A stretch of DNA of 64,000 nt from Lolium rigidum (GCF_022539505.1 NC_061512.1:155789962-155853961), one strand, 5' to 3'; shown: positions 11,091-22,872, counted from the first letter of the stretch. Notes: a model not told the origin generated them from the letters alone. Numbers and translations are program-made.

Positions 11091-12684
11091 TGATGACGCG
11101 TAAAGCACACGCCGTTGGGAACCCCAAGTGGAAGGTGTGATGCGTACAGCAGAGCAAGTTTCCTCAGTAAGAAACCAAGGTTTATCGAACCGGTAGGAGT
11201 CAAGAAGCACGTCGAAGGTTGATGGCGGCGGGATGTAGTGCGGCGCAACACCAGGGATTCCGGCGCCAACGTGGAACCCGCACAACACAACCAAAGTACT
11301 TTGCCCCAACGTAACGAGTGAGGTTGTCAATCTCACTCGACTTGCTGTAACAAAGGATTATATGTATAGTGTGGATGATGATTGTTTGCGGAAAACGAGT
11401 AGAACAAGTATTGCAGTAGATTGTATTCGATGTAAAAGAATGGACCGGGGTCCACAGTTCACTAGAGGTGTCTCTCCCATAAGATAAATAGCATGTTGGG
11501 TGAACAAATTACGGTTGGGCAATTGACAAATAGAGAGGGCATGACCATGCACATACATGATATAATGAGTATAGTGAGATTTAATTGGGCATTACGACAA
11601 AGTACATAGACCGCTATCCAGACATGCATCTATGCCTAAAAAGTCCACCTTCGAGGTTATCATCCGAACCCCTTCCGAGTATTAAGTTGCAAACAGCAGA
11701 CAATTGCATTAAGTATGGTGCGTAATGTAATCAATAACTACATCCTCGACATAGCATCAATGTTTTATCCCTAGTGGCAATAGCACATCCACAACCTTAG
11801 AACTTTCGTCACTGTCCTGCATTTAATGGAGGCATGAACCCACTATCGAGCATAAATACGCCCTCTTGGAGTTTAGAGTAAAAACTTGGCCGAGCCTCTA
11901 CTAATAACGGAGAGCATGCAAGATCATAAACAACACATAGGTAATAGATTGATAATCAACATAACATAGTATTCTCTATCCATCGGATCCCAACAAACAC
12001 AACATGAAGGATTACAAATAGATGATCTTGATCATGATAGGCAGCTCACGAGATCTAACATGATAGCACAATGGGGAGAAGACGACCATCTAGCTACTGC
12101 TATGGACCCATAGTTCAGGGGTGAACTACTCACTCATCACTCCGGAGGCGACCATGGCGGTGAAGAGTCCTCCGGGAGATGATTCCCCTCTCCGGCAGGG
12201 TGCCGGAGGCGATCTCCTGAATCCCCCGAGATGGGATTGGCGGCGGCGGCGTCTCGGAAGGTTTTCCGTATCGTGGCTCTCGGTGCCGGGGGTTTCGCGA
12301 CGAAGACTATATGTAGGCGGAAGGGCAAGTCGGGAGGCCACACGAGGGGCCCACACGCTAGGGCCGCGCGGCCGGCACCTGGGCCGCGCCGCCCTGAGTG
12401 TGCGGCCACCTCGTGGCCCCACTTCGTAAGTCCTCCGGTCTTCCGGAAGCTTCGTGGAAAAATAGGCCCCGGGCGTTGATTTCGTCCAATTCCGAGAATA
12501 TTTCCTTACTAGGATTTCGAAACCAAAAACAGCGAGAAAACAACAAGCGGCTCTTCGGCATCTCGTTAATAGGTTAGTGCCGGAAAATGCATAAATACGA
12601 CATAAAGTATGCATAAAACATGTAGATATCATCAATAATGTGGCATGGAACATAAGAAATTATCGATACGTCGGAGACGTATCA
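11091..12684 (-). repeat. Element D 5' LTR
   Basis: Reverse LTR of 1.59 kb ending GATACGTCGGAGACGTATCA, which gives the canonical TG start on the minus strand. The U5 end (TGATGACGCGTAAAGCACACGCCG on the plus strand) belongs to a different subfamily from the partner LTR at 5956-7544. Confidence 0.88.
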
Positions 12685-12752
12685 AGCCCACACTCCGCCT
12701 CCTAGTGGAAAATAAATCCAGTGAAGCGGCAAATTCTTATAATACGTCCATA
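12685..12752. other. Short flank before gap
   Basis: 68 bp of unrecognised sequence between the LTR of element D and the second assembly gap. Confidence 0.5.
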
Positions 12753-12852
12753 NNNNNNNNNNNNNNNNNNNNNNNNNNNNNNNNNNNNNNNNNNNNNNNN
12801 NNNNNNNNNNNNNNNNNNNNNNNNNNNNNNNNNNNNNNNNNNNNNNNNNNNN
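12753..12852. other. Assembly gap (100 N)
   Basis: Exactly 100 undetermined bases, true length unknown. Confidence 0.99.
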
Positions 12853-14640
12853 AGTCAGCACGATTTAGTTTTCTAGAAACCGAAGAGAGATTTATTTTAG
12901 ACAGACCCACGCATATCCGACGTTTAAAGTGGTTGCTCGTCCGTTTACGTTGGCTCGCGGATAATCAAATAGTTGTACGGGGTCATGGTGACTGTTTGCG
13001 TCGGGGACATCCCAGTAGACCGATGCATATTTCTTTTGGCTGATAGCGTTAAGGTTGGTCATGGTGTCGTTAACGTCCCATCAAGGTCCGGTACCGTAGA
13101 TTACCGTTTCGAGCACAAAGGTGTTGCTTCCCTCCGCGCCGCCAATACATTGGCGCGTTTCACCACCGCTTCGCGCGCGCGGGAAATGGATTGCGCACGT
13201 TCGGCGTTTTCCGCCCCGTCGTGGCTATATGTGGTGCATGCCGGAGGTCGAGGAGGGCACACCCCGACTCAGCCATAGAAATCATCCATGGCTGAGCACG
13301 ACCGCACCTGGGCTCGCATTGTTCACATGGCCCGTGGCGTCTTCCCCGAGGATCCTGACCTCGCCTCTGCCCACGCGACGGAGGCGTTCGACGTGGAGTA
13401 GACAGCCATGTACGCGGCCGAGCAGCTGGAGGCGGAGAGGGCGGTGGCGGAGGGCTTTGCGGAGGAGGCGGCCATGGAGCGGCGGAGGTGGAGGTGGTGG
13501 AGGTGGGGATGGAAGCGGTGGCGGTGGAGGCGGCGAAGGCTAGGGCGGAGGAGGCGGCGACCATGTCCGACCACCAGGCGCAGCTCGCGGAGGCAACGGC
13601 GGAGCTCGCGGCCGCGAGCGAGGCCAGGGCGCGCCTGGTGGCGGAGCTCAAGGCAGAGCGGGCGCGGCACGCGGCGTCCATGGCGGACCATCATCGACGA
13701 CATGGACGACAGCGACGAGCACGACGTTGACTTCCTCCCCTATGACGATGAAGAGGGCCTGTTTCTGCGCGCCAAGCATGGGGCGTTGCTCGCGTCGTTC
13801 GAGAGCCTCCCTTAGGACGCTGATCGCCATCGGGTTCTTGCGGCGGAGGCCCAAGTTCGCGGCGATGCGATGGTGATGAGGCAGGCTTTCGTGCGCTTCG
13901 ACCTGCTAGTGGTTGCGTGGGAGAAGCCGGACCACATGCAGATCGACTAGAGAACCGCGAGATGCAGGACACCATCACCGCGAGGGACGAAGCAGTGGCG
14001 GCAGCGACGAGGGGCAGGGCCCGCTACCGCGAGGACCTGGCGCATCTTCGCGGATGAGGCGGCTGTGCAGCAAGCCCGCTGGGACTCCTCTCTGGCGGAG
14101 GCCGTCAAACGCCGGCGGCGGGAAGACGTTGCCTCCTTCCGGTGGCAGAACCGCCTCCTAGGGGAGCGGCACGCGGCAGCCCAAGCCCGCATGCGCTCCG
14201 ACGACGGCGTCGGCCCCTCAGGTCACACCGGTGGCCGCGCGACAACGAGAGGTACGACCATCGTAGTTTTAGGTCAACTCTAACCATGTTTGTAAATATA
14301 GTCCTTTTGGCCAACAAATAGAAATGACAAACATTTTGCTTACATGTGCGCCCTAATGCGAACAACGCGCAGCGCGACCGCCCAACGTTCATAGAGACGC
14401 AAACGTGATGCATATTTGAGTCGCATTTACGTCTCCGCAGATAACCTAATCACTATGCGTATGACCACTGGATCTAGTTCTAGACGTATTTTTCGACCGC
14501 GCTATTCGTAATAGCTCAGCGTCCATTTATATCACCCTCTTTGAGATACCTTTACGATAGAACAAAGTTAATTATTGCGAATCCCGCACGGCCAACTCTA
14601 TCAATAAGAGAGGACTTCATTGTTTTTTAGAAAAGTACTA
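12853..14640 (+). mobile_element. Decayed DNA-transposon-like sequence
   Basis: The vocabulary before the coding-like block (CATATCCGACG, TCGTCCGTTTACG, GTCGGGGACATCCC) and after it (CATAGAGACGCAAACGTGATGC, GCATTTACGTCTCCGC) resembles subterminal regions of grass PIF/Harbinger-type elements. Compare GGACGTCCGAAATATCCG and GTTTGCGTCGCATGGC at about 20211-20247. No terminal inverted repeats or target duplication could be placed because the left end is in the gap. The class assignment is an inference. Confidence 0.35.
13288..14283 (+). pseudogene. Broken Ala/Glu/Arg-rich coding-like sequence
   Basis: From ATG 13288 the frame reads MAEHDRTWARIVHMARGVFP, then meets a stop at 13398-13400 and resumes as YAAEQLEAERAVAEGFAEEA. 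Further pieces follow in other frames: MSDHQAQLAEATAELAAASE near 13563-13622, FLRAKHGALLASFESLP near 13763-13813, and AVKRRRREDVASFRWQNRLL near 14101-14160. The pieces are ordered and share a codon bias towards G/C at third positions, so a once-coding, coiled-coil-prone protein with several stops and frameshifts is likely. I do not recognise the family. It could be an accessory ORF of a DNA transposon or a captured host gene fragment. Confidence 0.45.
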
Positions 14641-14696
14641 TGCTCCATCGTATGCATCGATCCGTACAGATAGCTTCTTTATTATATTATTTAATA

Positions 14697-14914
14697 CTAC
14701 CTTGTTTCAATGAATAAGGCGTACACACATTTTAACACGAATTTTAACCGCAAAAAATGAGTAACGAAATCTTTGTAATTTGTATCATTGGATTCGATTG
14801 AAACATATTTTCTGATGATGATAATTTTATATCATCAGTCTTTATATATTTGTTGTATTTTTTAGTTAAAGAACATTAAAAATGAAAGCGCATTATTCAT
14901 TGGAATGGAGAGGG
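14697..14914. mobile_element. Stowaway-like Tc1/mariner MITE
   Basis: 218 bp flanked by TA on both sides (14695-14696 and 14915-14916). The imperfect terminal inverted repeats are CTACCTTGTTTCAATGAATA at the left, and on the right the complement of TATTCATTGGAATGGAGAGGG. The interior is AT-rich with a small palindrome around TGATGATGATAATTTTATATCATCA. It has no coding capacity. It is a non-autonomous element mobilised in trans by a mariner transposase. Confidence 0.65.
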
Positions 14915-15063
14915 TAAAAGTCTAGCAAAGATCTTATATTAGAAAATCTGAAATCATGACGCCACATCTGCAAACCCGACGATAAGTGAAGGTCATATCA
15001 ATATGACTTTATGAATTGAAAACTTGAGCGAGAACCATCCATCAAATGGGAACTCGAAATATC

Positions 15064-16217
15064 CACTAGTGGAAAAAAGGGTCGCGACTAAAGGACCTCC
15101 TTTAGTCCCGGTTGCTTACAAACCGGGACAAAAGGTCCATCCACGTGGGTGGCTGGCGTGCGCCAGGGCGAAGGACCTTTAGTCCCGGTTTGTAACACGA
15201 ACCGGGACTAAAGGCTATTTCGTTAATTTTTTTAATTTTTTTAGGTTTCTAATAATTTTTCACTCCCTCTTTTTTTTCTATTTTTCAGAATTTCTATTAT
15301 TTCAGTTATTTACATAGTTTAGTGTCTAACTGCAATTATCTCTAGTTAAATTACATACTCGTGGTCACACTTCCCGCTCGGTTACCCATCCTCCCACACT
15401 AGCACGCTTAACTTTCGAGTTCCATTCTGTTCCGCATCCAAGTGTTTCACGCGCATGTATGTGATACTAGTATCATATCAATCCTGTTAACATGTTGGTT
15501 GATGACACATTTATTTATTGTTTGAATTTCAAATAATTCTTTTAATAAACAAAAGTAATGATGTAATAATAATCTTGAATAAATAAATAAACATTAATTT
15601 TAATTTTTTTTTAAAAAAAATCCGTAATTTATAGCAAAAACTAAAATCTTCCGGCTTTCGTATTTTCATTTGGAATTTTGAGAATCTAAAAATTGGCTAA
15701 CTGGTAAACCCTGGTGAATTCGAATGTAACTTTTTCCCAGGATTTTTTTGATATATTATACATTTTTTCCGACGTCGTATGCAAAAGTTATTGCGGTTTT
15801 ACCATTTTTTAAACTTTTTTGCAAAAAAAAAGTCAAAATTCAAATTTCTTAATTTCTCCGAATAGTAGGTTGCATAACATACAAGAATCTGAAAACAATT
15901 TTTTTTGAATTTTCTATCATTTTCTTTTGTATTTTACAAAGCAAAAAAAGGTGATTAAGGGGGGGAGGGGGTGCAGGGTGCGTGGAGAGTGAAAAATCCG
16001 GAAAAACCTTTAGTCCCGGTTGGGGACACCAACCGCGGCTAAAGGGGTCGCGGTTGGTGTCCCCAACCGGGACTAAAGGTTTTTCCGCCGGCCGCATCCC
16101 TCCATAGCCCTTTAGTCGCGGGTTGCCTCCCGAACCGCGACTAAAGCCCCCTTTAATCGCGGTTCAAATGTTTTCGAGACTAATGGGGGTGGACGGAAGC
16201 CTCTTTTTCTACTAGTG
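15064..16217. mobile_element. Non-autonomous CACTA transposon
   Basis: The ends are CACTAGTGGAAAAAAGGG on the left and CCTCTTTTTCTACTAGTG on the right, inverted copies typical of the grass CACTA superfamily. A 3-bp target duplication ATC lies at 15061-15063 and 16218-16220. Both ends carry clusters of the subterminal motif TTTAGTCCCGGTT in either orientation, for instance near 15100-15215 and 16008-16080, the presumed transposase binding sites. The 1.15-kb interior is AT-rich with no transposase, so it depends on an autonomous relative. Confidence 0.9.
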
Positions 16218-16220
16218 ATC

Positions 16221-17522
16221 ACATACCCCAAGACACCCGCTAGATGAAATGGAAGCGTCAATCACTCAATATGCACTTGTATAGATCAAGCCTTCACAGA
16301 TGGTTGAAATAACATGTCGCACATGTTAACCTAATCGTCAAAGACGAGGGTGGGCGATACGCAAAACAAAGCACATGGTTATGAAAACTGTGTGCGACTG
16401 GTCTAATGTCGCACATGATTCATTACGTGAAATCGTGTGCGATAGGCTGGTCCATCACACACGTTGCTCCCTTTTCGACCGTAAGGAAGATCGCAAATAT
16501 TATTATTAATTTAGATGTATGCCTTCTACAGATATGGCACACATTTGTTTTAACCAGCCGTTTGGTTTCTGCCAGCATCGCTGACGTTTCATATATGTAA
16601 TAAGCAATACCCAACTATCTCCACTAGCCCATAACTCAACATTGCATTCACAATAAAGTGGCAAAACTCATTTATATTTGATTGTACATTTTATACACCA
16701 CATGTACACATGTATTTGGACACATATTAATTGCTAGCTATAGAAACGAGAGTTCTAGAGAAATATTTCTTGGTTACGTCGTTGTCTTCATGCAACAGAA
16801 GCCTTTGTTGCAAATGGTCAACCTTCATTGAGGACTTTCAGTGATCTTATCGTCACCTTTGTGTTATTCTGGCAACACTGCATAAGGCACTCTTAATTAA
16901 AAAAGGGTCTTATGCAGTCCACCAAAACATCGCAATATCGACGGTTTGCAAATCCTCATGACAAGATACCAGTATCTCATCCAAAACAAACAGCACAAAC
17001 AAATCCCACATATGATAGCTAGATTTAAACTGGTTAAGAAGAAATGATTTGGGGTCTGAAACGGGAGACATCATTGGTCCTAATCAGCCAATCAAATTCT
17101 TATGCAGTGTCACCAAAATACAATCTCTGTTATAGGATGATAGCTATAGTTAACAATAGGAAACATATTGAAAAATAGTAATGTCTAGATCTAGCACATA
17201 AAATTAATTGTGCTTACACAATGAACCCGGTGAAACTATGTTGTACACATGAACATACTGATCAAACAATACACAATAATATAGGTGGTGAAAATACTAC
17301 TATTTAAGACTATTTTAATACAGTTAGAACATGGTGTATCCCTAAGCTAAGAGTAGATCCAGCACTGCATACATCGTAACATATAGAACATGGTACCTTA
17401 CACATCAGATGACACAATATCAAGGCTTCACAATATACTAATGAAACCGACCTTGCTAATTGTGGTAATGATTCAAAAAACCAAAATTCACCGATCCTAA
17501 CACAATATGGATCCGGCCTTGC
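16221..17522. other. Unassigned intergenic sequence
   Basis: Between the CACTA and PIF elements no gene is supported. A cluster of GTCGCACA and TGTGCGA words in both orientations lies at about 16313-16450 and may be a relic terminal region of another DNA transposon. The remainder is AT-rich with no recognisable structure. Confidence 0.5.
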
Positions 17523-17525
17523 TAA

Positions 17526-19799
17526 GAGCATCTCCAACAGGCGCGCTATATAGGCCGCGCTGCAAAAAAGCGGCCAATATACCGCGCGCGCGAGGGAATC
17601 AGGCGCTCCAGCAGGCGCGGTAAACGGCGCGGCGCTGTAAAATTTTTAGGGCGCGCGGCGTTTTGCACAAACCGGAGCGGCATATCTGACGCGTCGGCTA
17701 CAGCGCGCGGCAACGCTCCGCGCCCGCGCGAAAAGCCAACGGCTGGAAATTTCCCCAGCCCGCGCCCACGCCCTCATTTCCTCACCTACCGCCGGCGCGA
17801 AATCCAGCCGTCGCCGGTCGAATCCGTCGCCGCCCCGCTGCTGCTCGCCGCCGCGGCGTAGATCCGCCTCGCCCGCACCCCCTCATGGCATCAGCGGCCG
17901 CTCCGCCGTACTGTGGCGCTCGCGCCGCCGCCAGCGACGGGCTGTAGTCGGCGCTCCTCCTCCGCGTCCCCCTTCCCGCCGATGTCGCGTTCTCCTCCGC
18001 GCCGCCGTCGACACGTCGTCGTCATCGTCTTCGAGCTCGCTAGCAATATGGCGCGCCCACGGTGCTCGCCCATTTGCTCGCAAGGTATGCACCTCCGCCG
18101 GCCGGCCTCTAATTTTACTCGCCAATTAAGCTACAATAATTTAAGTAATTTCATACATATGTTTGTAGAGTTCATCATACGATTCATCGGATGACGAGTA
18201 TGATCAAGAGGAAGAGGAGAACATATCGCTACTATTAGCATACCACGCCGTTAAGAGGCCAAAATTTGGTGGATCGGTGTTCGGTAGACAGAAGTTGTGG
18301 AGAGAAAGGATTGAAGGGCATGAGAAGTTGATGCGGTCGTACTTCAATGAGAATCCGATATTCCCCGAAAGCTATTTTCGTCTGCGTTTTCGGATGAGTC
18401 TCAACTTGTTCAAGCACATTGCAACGGAGGTCACCAAATATGATCGCTTCTTTGAGCAAAGGAGGAATGCCGCCGGAGAACTTGGTCATAGCACATATCA
18501 AAAGGTGACCGCCCCTTGCGTATGTTGGCATATGGTATACCGGCGGATCTTATTGATGATCATTGGCCATGGGGGAGAGCACTTCTATCTTGTGTGTGAA
18601 GCGCTTTGTCGTTGCAATTGTCAATGTTTTTGACTCCACATATTTGAGAGCCCCCAATGCTCAAGACACGGCAAGGCTTTTGGAGATCAACGCCAACCGG
18701 GGGTTTCCCGGTATGCTTGGTTCCATTGATTGTATGCATTGAAGTTGGAAGAATTGTCCAGCGGCATGGCATGGACAATTCAAAGGCTACAAGAAGGATG
18801 CCACCATAGTACTTGAAGCGGTGGCCGACCAAGAGACTTGGATATGGCATGCTTTCTTTGGAATGCCCGGATCTTCAATGACATTAATGTTCTTCAACGG
18901 TCACCACTAATGACAAGACTTACAATGCGGGAAGGTCCATTGGTGGAGTTTGAAGCAAATGGCCACAAGTACAACTATGGTTACTTCCTCGCCGACGGCA
19001 TATATCCAAGGTGGCAAACATTTGTGAAGCCGATTATTCAACCAAAAGGTAAGAAGCAAACTCAATTCCACAATGCACAAGCGGCGGCTAGGAAAGATGT
19101 AGAGAGAGCATTTGAGATTTTGCAAGCCCAATTCGCCATTGTTAGAGGACCGGCTAGATTTTGGGATCAAGAATGCCTTTGGTATATCATGATCGCGTGT
19201 GTCATCATGCATAACATGATTATAGAGGATGATCGCGGAAAAGATGTGGATCATACCCACTACGACTTGATGGGGGTTCCCGTGCAAGTGAGGAGGTCCG
19301 CACATAGGATTGCCCGGTTCATTGTCTCATACCATGCCATTCGGTGCAACGACACACATGATGAGCTGCAAAAAGATCTCATGGAAGAATGGTGGAATTG
19401 GAATGGACAACAATAGTTGCATACCTGTTGTTTTTGTTTGAAAACTATGTGTTGTATTGTCTCAAAACTATGTTGTATTGTTGTATGTTGATGCGGTTGT
19501 ATTTGGTGTGAATTATTGTTGTTAAACAATGTATTGTATTTGGATGGTACATTTTATTTGTGAAATTTTGTACAATTATTTGATCTTGTTGGATGCATAG
19601 GTGTGTGTTTGTTGTTTGCGCCGCGCCCGCGCGCTGCAAAATGGCGCGTCCGGCGGAGGTGCTATTTTACCGCGCCAACGCGCGCTGCAAAATGGCGCAC
19701 CCGGCGGGGGAAAAATCGCTCCGACACACGGTAACGGTTACAGCACGGCGGCAGCGTCATATACCGCACCAACTTATAGCGCGCCTGTTGGAGATACTC
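17526..19799 (+). mobile_element. PIF/Harbinger transposon with dead transposase
   Basis: Terminal inverted repeats of about 25 bp are GAGCATCTCCAACAGGCGCG on the left and the inverted CGCGCCTGTTGGAGATACTC on the right. They are flanked by the 3-bp duplication TAA (17523-17525 and 19800-19802), diagnostic of this superfamily. The GC-rich subterminal regions (GCGCGGCGCTGTAAAAT, GCGCGCTGCAAAATGG) are shared by both ends. The single recognisable gene is a broken transposase. The second gene typical of the superfamily (Myb-like) is absent, so this copy cannot move itself. Confidence 0.9.
18168..19416 (+). pseudogene. PIF/Harbinger DDE transposase, broken
   Basis: An acidic N-terminus (SSDDEYDQEEEEN) follows a likely intron at about 18092-18167, with GTATGC donor and TTTGTAG acceptor. 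Then come KFGGSVFGRQKLWRER, the helical region MSLNLFKHIATEVTKYDRFF, and the nuclease core. The catalytic motifs are GMLGSIDCMH (first Asp), NDINVLQRSP (second Asp) and KDVERAFEILQAQFAIV (Glu), ending at the TAG at 19414-19416. It would cut and paste the element at TAA targets. It is inactive. Frameshifts lie near 18510, 18563 and 18870, and the Trp codon after DCMH is TGA (18740-18742). It is co-linear with grass PIF transposases (family knowledge). Confidence 0.88.
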
Positions 19800-19802
19800 T
19801 AA

Positions 19803-20179
19803 CTATGTTATGCATCAGATATGCGGTCAACTTAAACCAAAAAGTGTGAGAAAGAACATATACCTCTGGGAGACGGTGAAGCTGGCGAGGACGAGACAGC
19901 TTGACGGACGCTATCGAAGTTCGACGGTGAGGTTCAGCCAGCGTGATCAATGAAGAAGCTCCCGGCGACCTCAAGGGGAGCAAGATGAACTGTGTTTTAC
20001 TAAATCTGGATTACACCTAAGCACAAAACACAGGACACCTCTCGTACCGAAGAAAGTCCCTGTGAAGAAAAATAAGGTGATCCGTACGCCTGAACGGCGG
20101 AGTCAGTGCGATCATGGTACTCCGTAGTCTGTACGCTGGTTGGCGGAGTCAGCACGATCGATTTTGTTATCTGAAAACG
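19803..20179. other. Unassigned spacer between PIF elements
   Basis: No gene supported. Two near-repeats of CGGAGTCAG(T/C)(G/A)CGATC occur at about 20098-20112 and 20144-20158, and AGTCAGCACGATT also opens the sequence after the gap at 12853. This suggests a shared repeat of unknown class. Confidence 0.4.
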
Positions 20180-20182
20180 TAA

Positions 20183-21278
20183 GGCATCTCCAGCGGTGTG
20201 ATGTATTTTGGACGTCCGAAATATCCGTTTGCGTCGCATGGCAGTCGCGAGACATATCGTTTTTGTTCGCGCATCCGTTTGCACCTAGGGTTGGTTCCAG
20301 CGGCCCGACGCATTTCCACATTTGCATCAATTTATGAAGTTTCCAAACAATAAAATAAGGAAATCAACGAAGTCATAGTTATTACATTTAATTTTTTTAA
20401 AGTCTACATGAAAGTAAGATAATATTTCTCTAGGCATGATCTTCATGACCAGCCAATGTCCACTGATGCTCAATCAGATCCGTTTGCAGCTGTTTGCAGA
20501 CGTTCTCGTTAGTGACTTCTACATTCATATGTAGATAGTCCTGCAAAGATGAAGCTCCAGGAAGTGGCGCAAACAGCTCATCTTGGAATTCCCAGTGGTT
20601 CTCATTGCGGCCATCAGGACGCTCGTTCTCAACGATCATGTTGTGCATGATCACGCAACGTGTCATCACCTCATGCATGGTCTTCAGCGGCCATGTTCTT
20701 GCCGGGTGACGGACAATTGCCCACCGAGCTTGGAGCACACCAAATCCGAGCTCCACATCTTTCCTGCAAGCCTCTTGCATCTTGGCAAACATCCTCGTCT
20801 TCTCGGAGTTTGAATTACGGACAGTCTTCACCAATGTGGCCCAGTCAGGGTAGATGCCATCAGCAAGATAATATGGCTTGTCATATGCATTTCCATTGAT
20901 CTCATAGCTCACCCGGGGAGCTTTGCCTTGCATGAGCCGGTTGAAAACCGGTGATCGGTGCAACACATTGATGTCATTGTTGGAATCGGCCATGCCAAAG
21001 AATGAATGCCAAATCCATAAATCTTGAGATATGACAGTTTCAAGAATGACAGTTTTTCCCTCCTCATGCCCGCTGTACGCACCATGCCATCCAAATGGAT
21101 AGTTTTTCCACTCCTAGTGGATGCAATCTTTGCTGCCAATCATTTCTGGGAACCCTCTAGACTCGTTGATAGACATGAGCCGCCGTGTATCCTCAACAGT
21201 TGGCTCCCTACAGTAATACTCTCCGAACACGGCAATCACGGCTCGGCAAAACCTGTACATGGCCTCAAGGCAGGTGCT
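20183..21278 (-). mobile_element. PIF/Harbinger transposon, truncated
   Basis: The left terminus GGCATCTCCAGCGG follows a TAA (20180-20182), and a PIF transposase reads leftward towards it, so this is the 3' part of a reverse-oriented element. It stops abruptly at 21278 where the LTR of element A begins. The expected remaining N-terminal part is not present beyond A's other end (34590), so the rest was lost. Confidence 0.75.
20430..21278 (-). pseudogene. Second PIF/Harbinger transposase, truncated and broken
   Basis: The minus strand reads STCLEAMYRFCRAVIAVFG and MIGSKDCIH, which holds the first catalytic Asp. After a stop and frameshift comes MADSNNDINVLHRSPVFNRL with the second Asp. Then follow YYLADGIYPDWATLVKTV, CRKDVELGFGVLQARWAIV with the Glu, and VMTRCVIMHNMIVENERPDG, to a stop at 20430. 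The N-terminal DNA-binding half is absent because element A abuts at 21278. The Trp codon after DCIH is TAG (21114-21116), the same codon that is TGA in the copy at 18168-19416. The C-terminal 187 codons are open. It belongs to a different PIF subfamily from its neighbour. Confidence 0.85.
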
Positions 21279-22861
21279 TGATACGTCTCCGACGTATCGA
21301 TAATTTCTTATGTTCCATGCCACATTATTGATCATATCTACATGTTTTATGCATACTTTATGCATTTTCCGACACTAACCTATTAACGAGATGCCGAAAA
21401 GCCAGTTGCTTTTTTCTGCTGTTTTTGGTTTCAGAAATCCTAGTAAGGAAATATTCTCGGAATTGGACGAAATTAACGCCCAGGGGCCTATTTTGCCACG
21501 AAGCTTCCAGAAGACCGAAAGGGAAACGGAGTGAGGCGACGAGGCGGCGACACGCCAGGGCGGCGCGGCCCACCTCCTGGTCGCGCGGCCCTATTGTGTG
21601 GGCCCCTCGCGTCGCCTCTTGACCTGCCCTTCCGCCTACATATAGTCTTCGTCGCGAAACCCCCAGTACGGAGAGCCACGATACGTAAAACCATACTGAG
21701 ACGCCGCCGCCGCCAATCCCATCTCGGGGGATTCAGGAGATCGCCTCCGGCACCCTGCCGGAGAGGGGAATCATCTCCCGGAGGACTCTTCACCGCCATG
21801 GTTGCCTCCAGAGTGATGAGTGAGTAGTTCACCCCTGGACTATGGGTCCATAGCAGTAGCTAGATGGTCGTCTTCTCCTCATGTGCTTCATTGTCGGATC
21901 TTGTGAGCTGCCTAACATGATCAAGATCATCTATCCGTAATGCTATATGTTGTGTTTGTTGGGATCCGATGGATAGAGAATACTATGTTATGTTGATTAT
22001 CAATCTATTACCTATGTGTTGTTTATGATGTTGCATGCTCTCCGTTATTAGTAGAGGCTCTGGCCAAGTTTTTACTCTTAACTCCAAGAGGGAGTATTTA
22101 TGCTCGATAGTGGGTTCATGCCTCCATTAAATCCGGGACAGTGACGAGAAAGTTCTAAGGTTGTGGATGTGCTTGTTGCCACTAGGGATAAAACATTGAT
22201 GCTATGTCCGAGGATGTAGTTATTGATTACATTACGCACCATACTTAATGGAATTGTCTGTTGTTTGCAACTTAATACTGGAAGGGGTTCGGATGATAAC
22301 CTGAAGGTGGACTTTTTAGGCATAGATGCATGCTGGATAGCGGTCTATGTACTTTGTCGTAATGCCAATTAAATCTCACTATACTCATCATATCATGTAT
22401 GTGTATGGTCATGCCCTCTCTATTTGCCAATTGCCCAACTGTAATTTGTTCACCCAACATGCTATTTATCTTATGGGAGAGACACCTCTAGTGAACTGTG
22501 GACCCCGGTCCATTCCTTTACATCGAATACAATCTACTGCAATACTTGTTCTACTCGTTTTCTCGCAAACAATCATCATCCACACTATACATCTAATCCT
22601 TTGTTACAGCAAGCCGGTGAGATTGACAACCTCACTGTTACGTTGGGGCAAAGTACTTTGGTTGTGTTGTGCAGGTTCCACGTTGGCACCGGAATCCCTG
22701 GTGTTGCGCCGCACTACACTCCGCCGCCATCAACCTTCAACGTGCTTCTTGGCTCCTTTTGGTTCGATAAACCTTGGTTTCTTTCTGAGGGAAAACTTAC
22801 TGCTGTGCGCATCACACCTTCCTCTTGGGGTTCCCAACGGACGTGTCATCTACGCGCATCA
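21279..22861 (+). repeat. Element A 5' LTR
   Basis: 1583 bp, from TGATACGTCTCCGACGTATC to ACGCGCATCA, with TG and CA ends. A TATA-like CATATAG lies at about 21639-21645, upstream of the GAGACGCCGCCGCCGCC leader, and would serve as promoter. Confidence 0.92.
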
Positions 22862-22872
22862 AGACTGTTTTC

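Larger units (their letters stand above)
5956..12684 (-). mobile_element. Element D: reverse non-autonomous LTR retrotransposon, probably chimeric
   Basis: Read on the minus strand this is 5' LTR (11091-12684), interior (7545-11090) and 3' LTR (5956-7544). The interior carries a tRNA-Asp-type primer-binding site, a broken gag-like frame and a purine-rich CTAAGCTTGGGGATGC tract next to the 3' LTR. No protease, reverse transcriptase or integrase is present, so it is non-autonomous. The outer flanks do not match (ATGAT at 5951-5955, AGCCC at 12685-12689). The two LTRs differ at their U5 ends (TGATGGCGTGTAACTC against TGATGACGCGTAAAGC). Both facts point to recombination between two elements rather than a single insertion. 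Confidence 0.85.

Noticed and set aside
15070..16200. Repeated TTTAGTCCCGGTT units as a CRISPR-like or satellite array
   Set aside because: Explained as subterminal repeats of the CACTA element with matching termini and target duplication.
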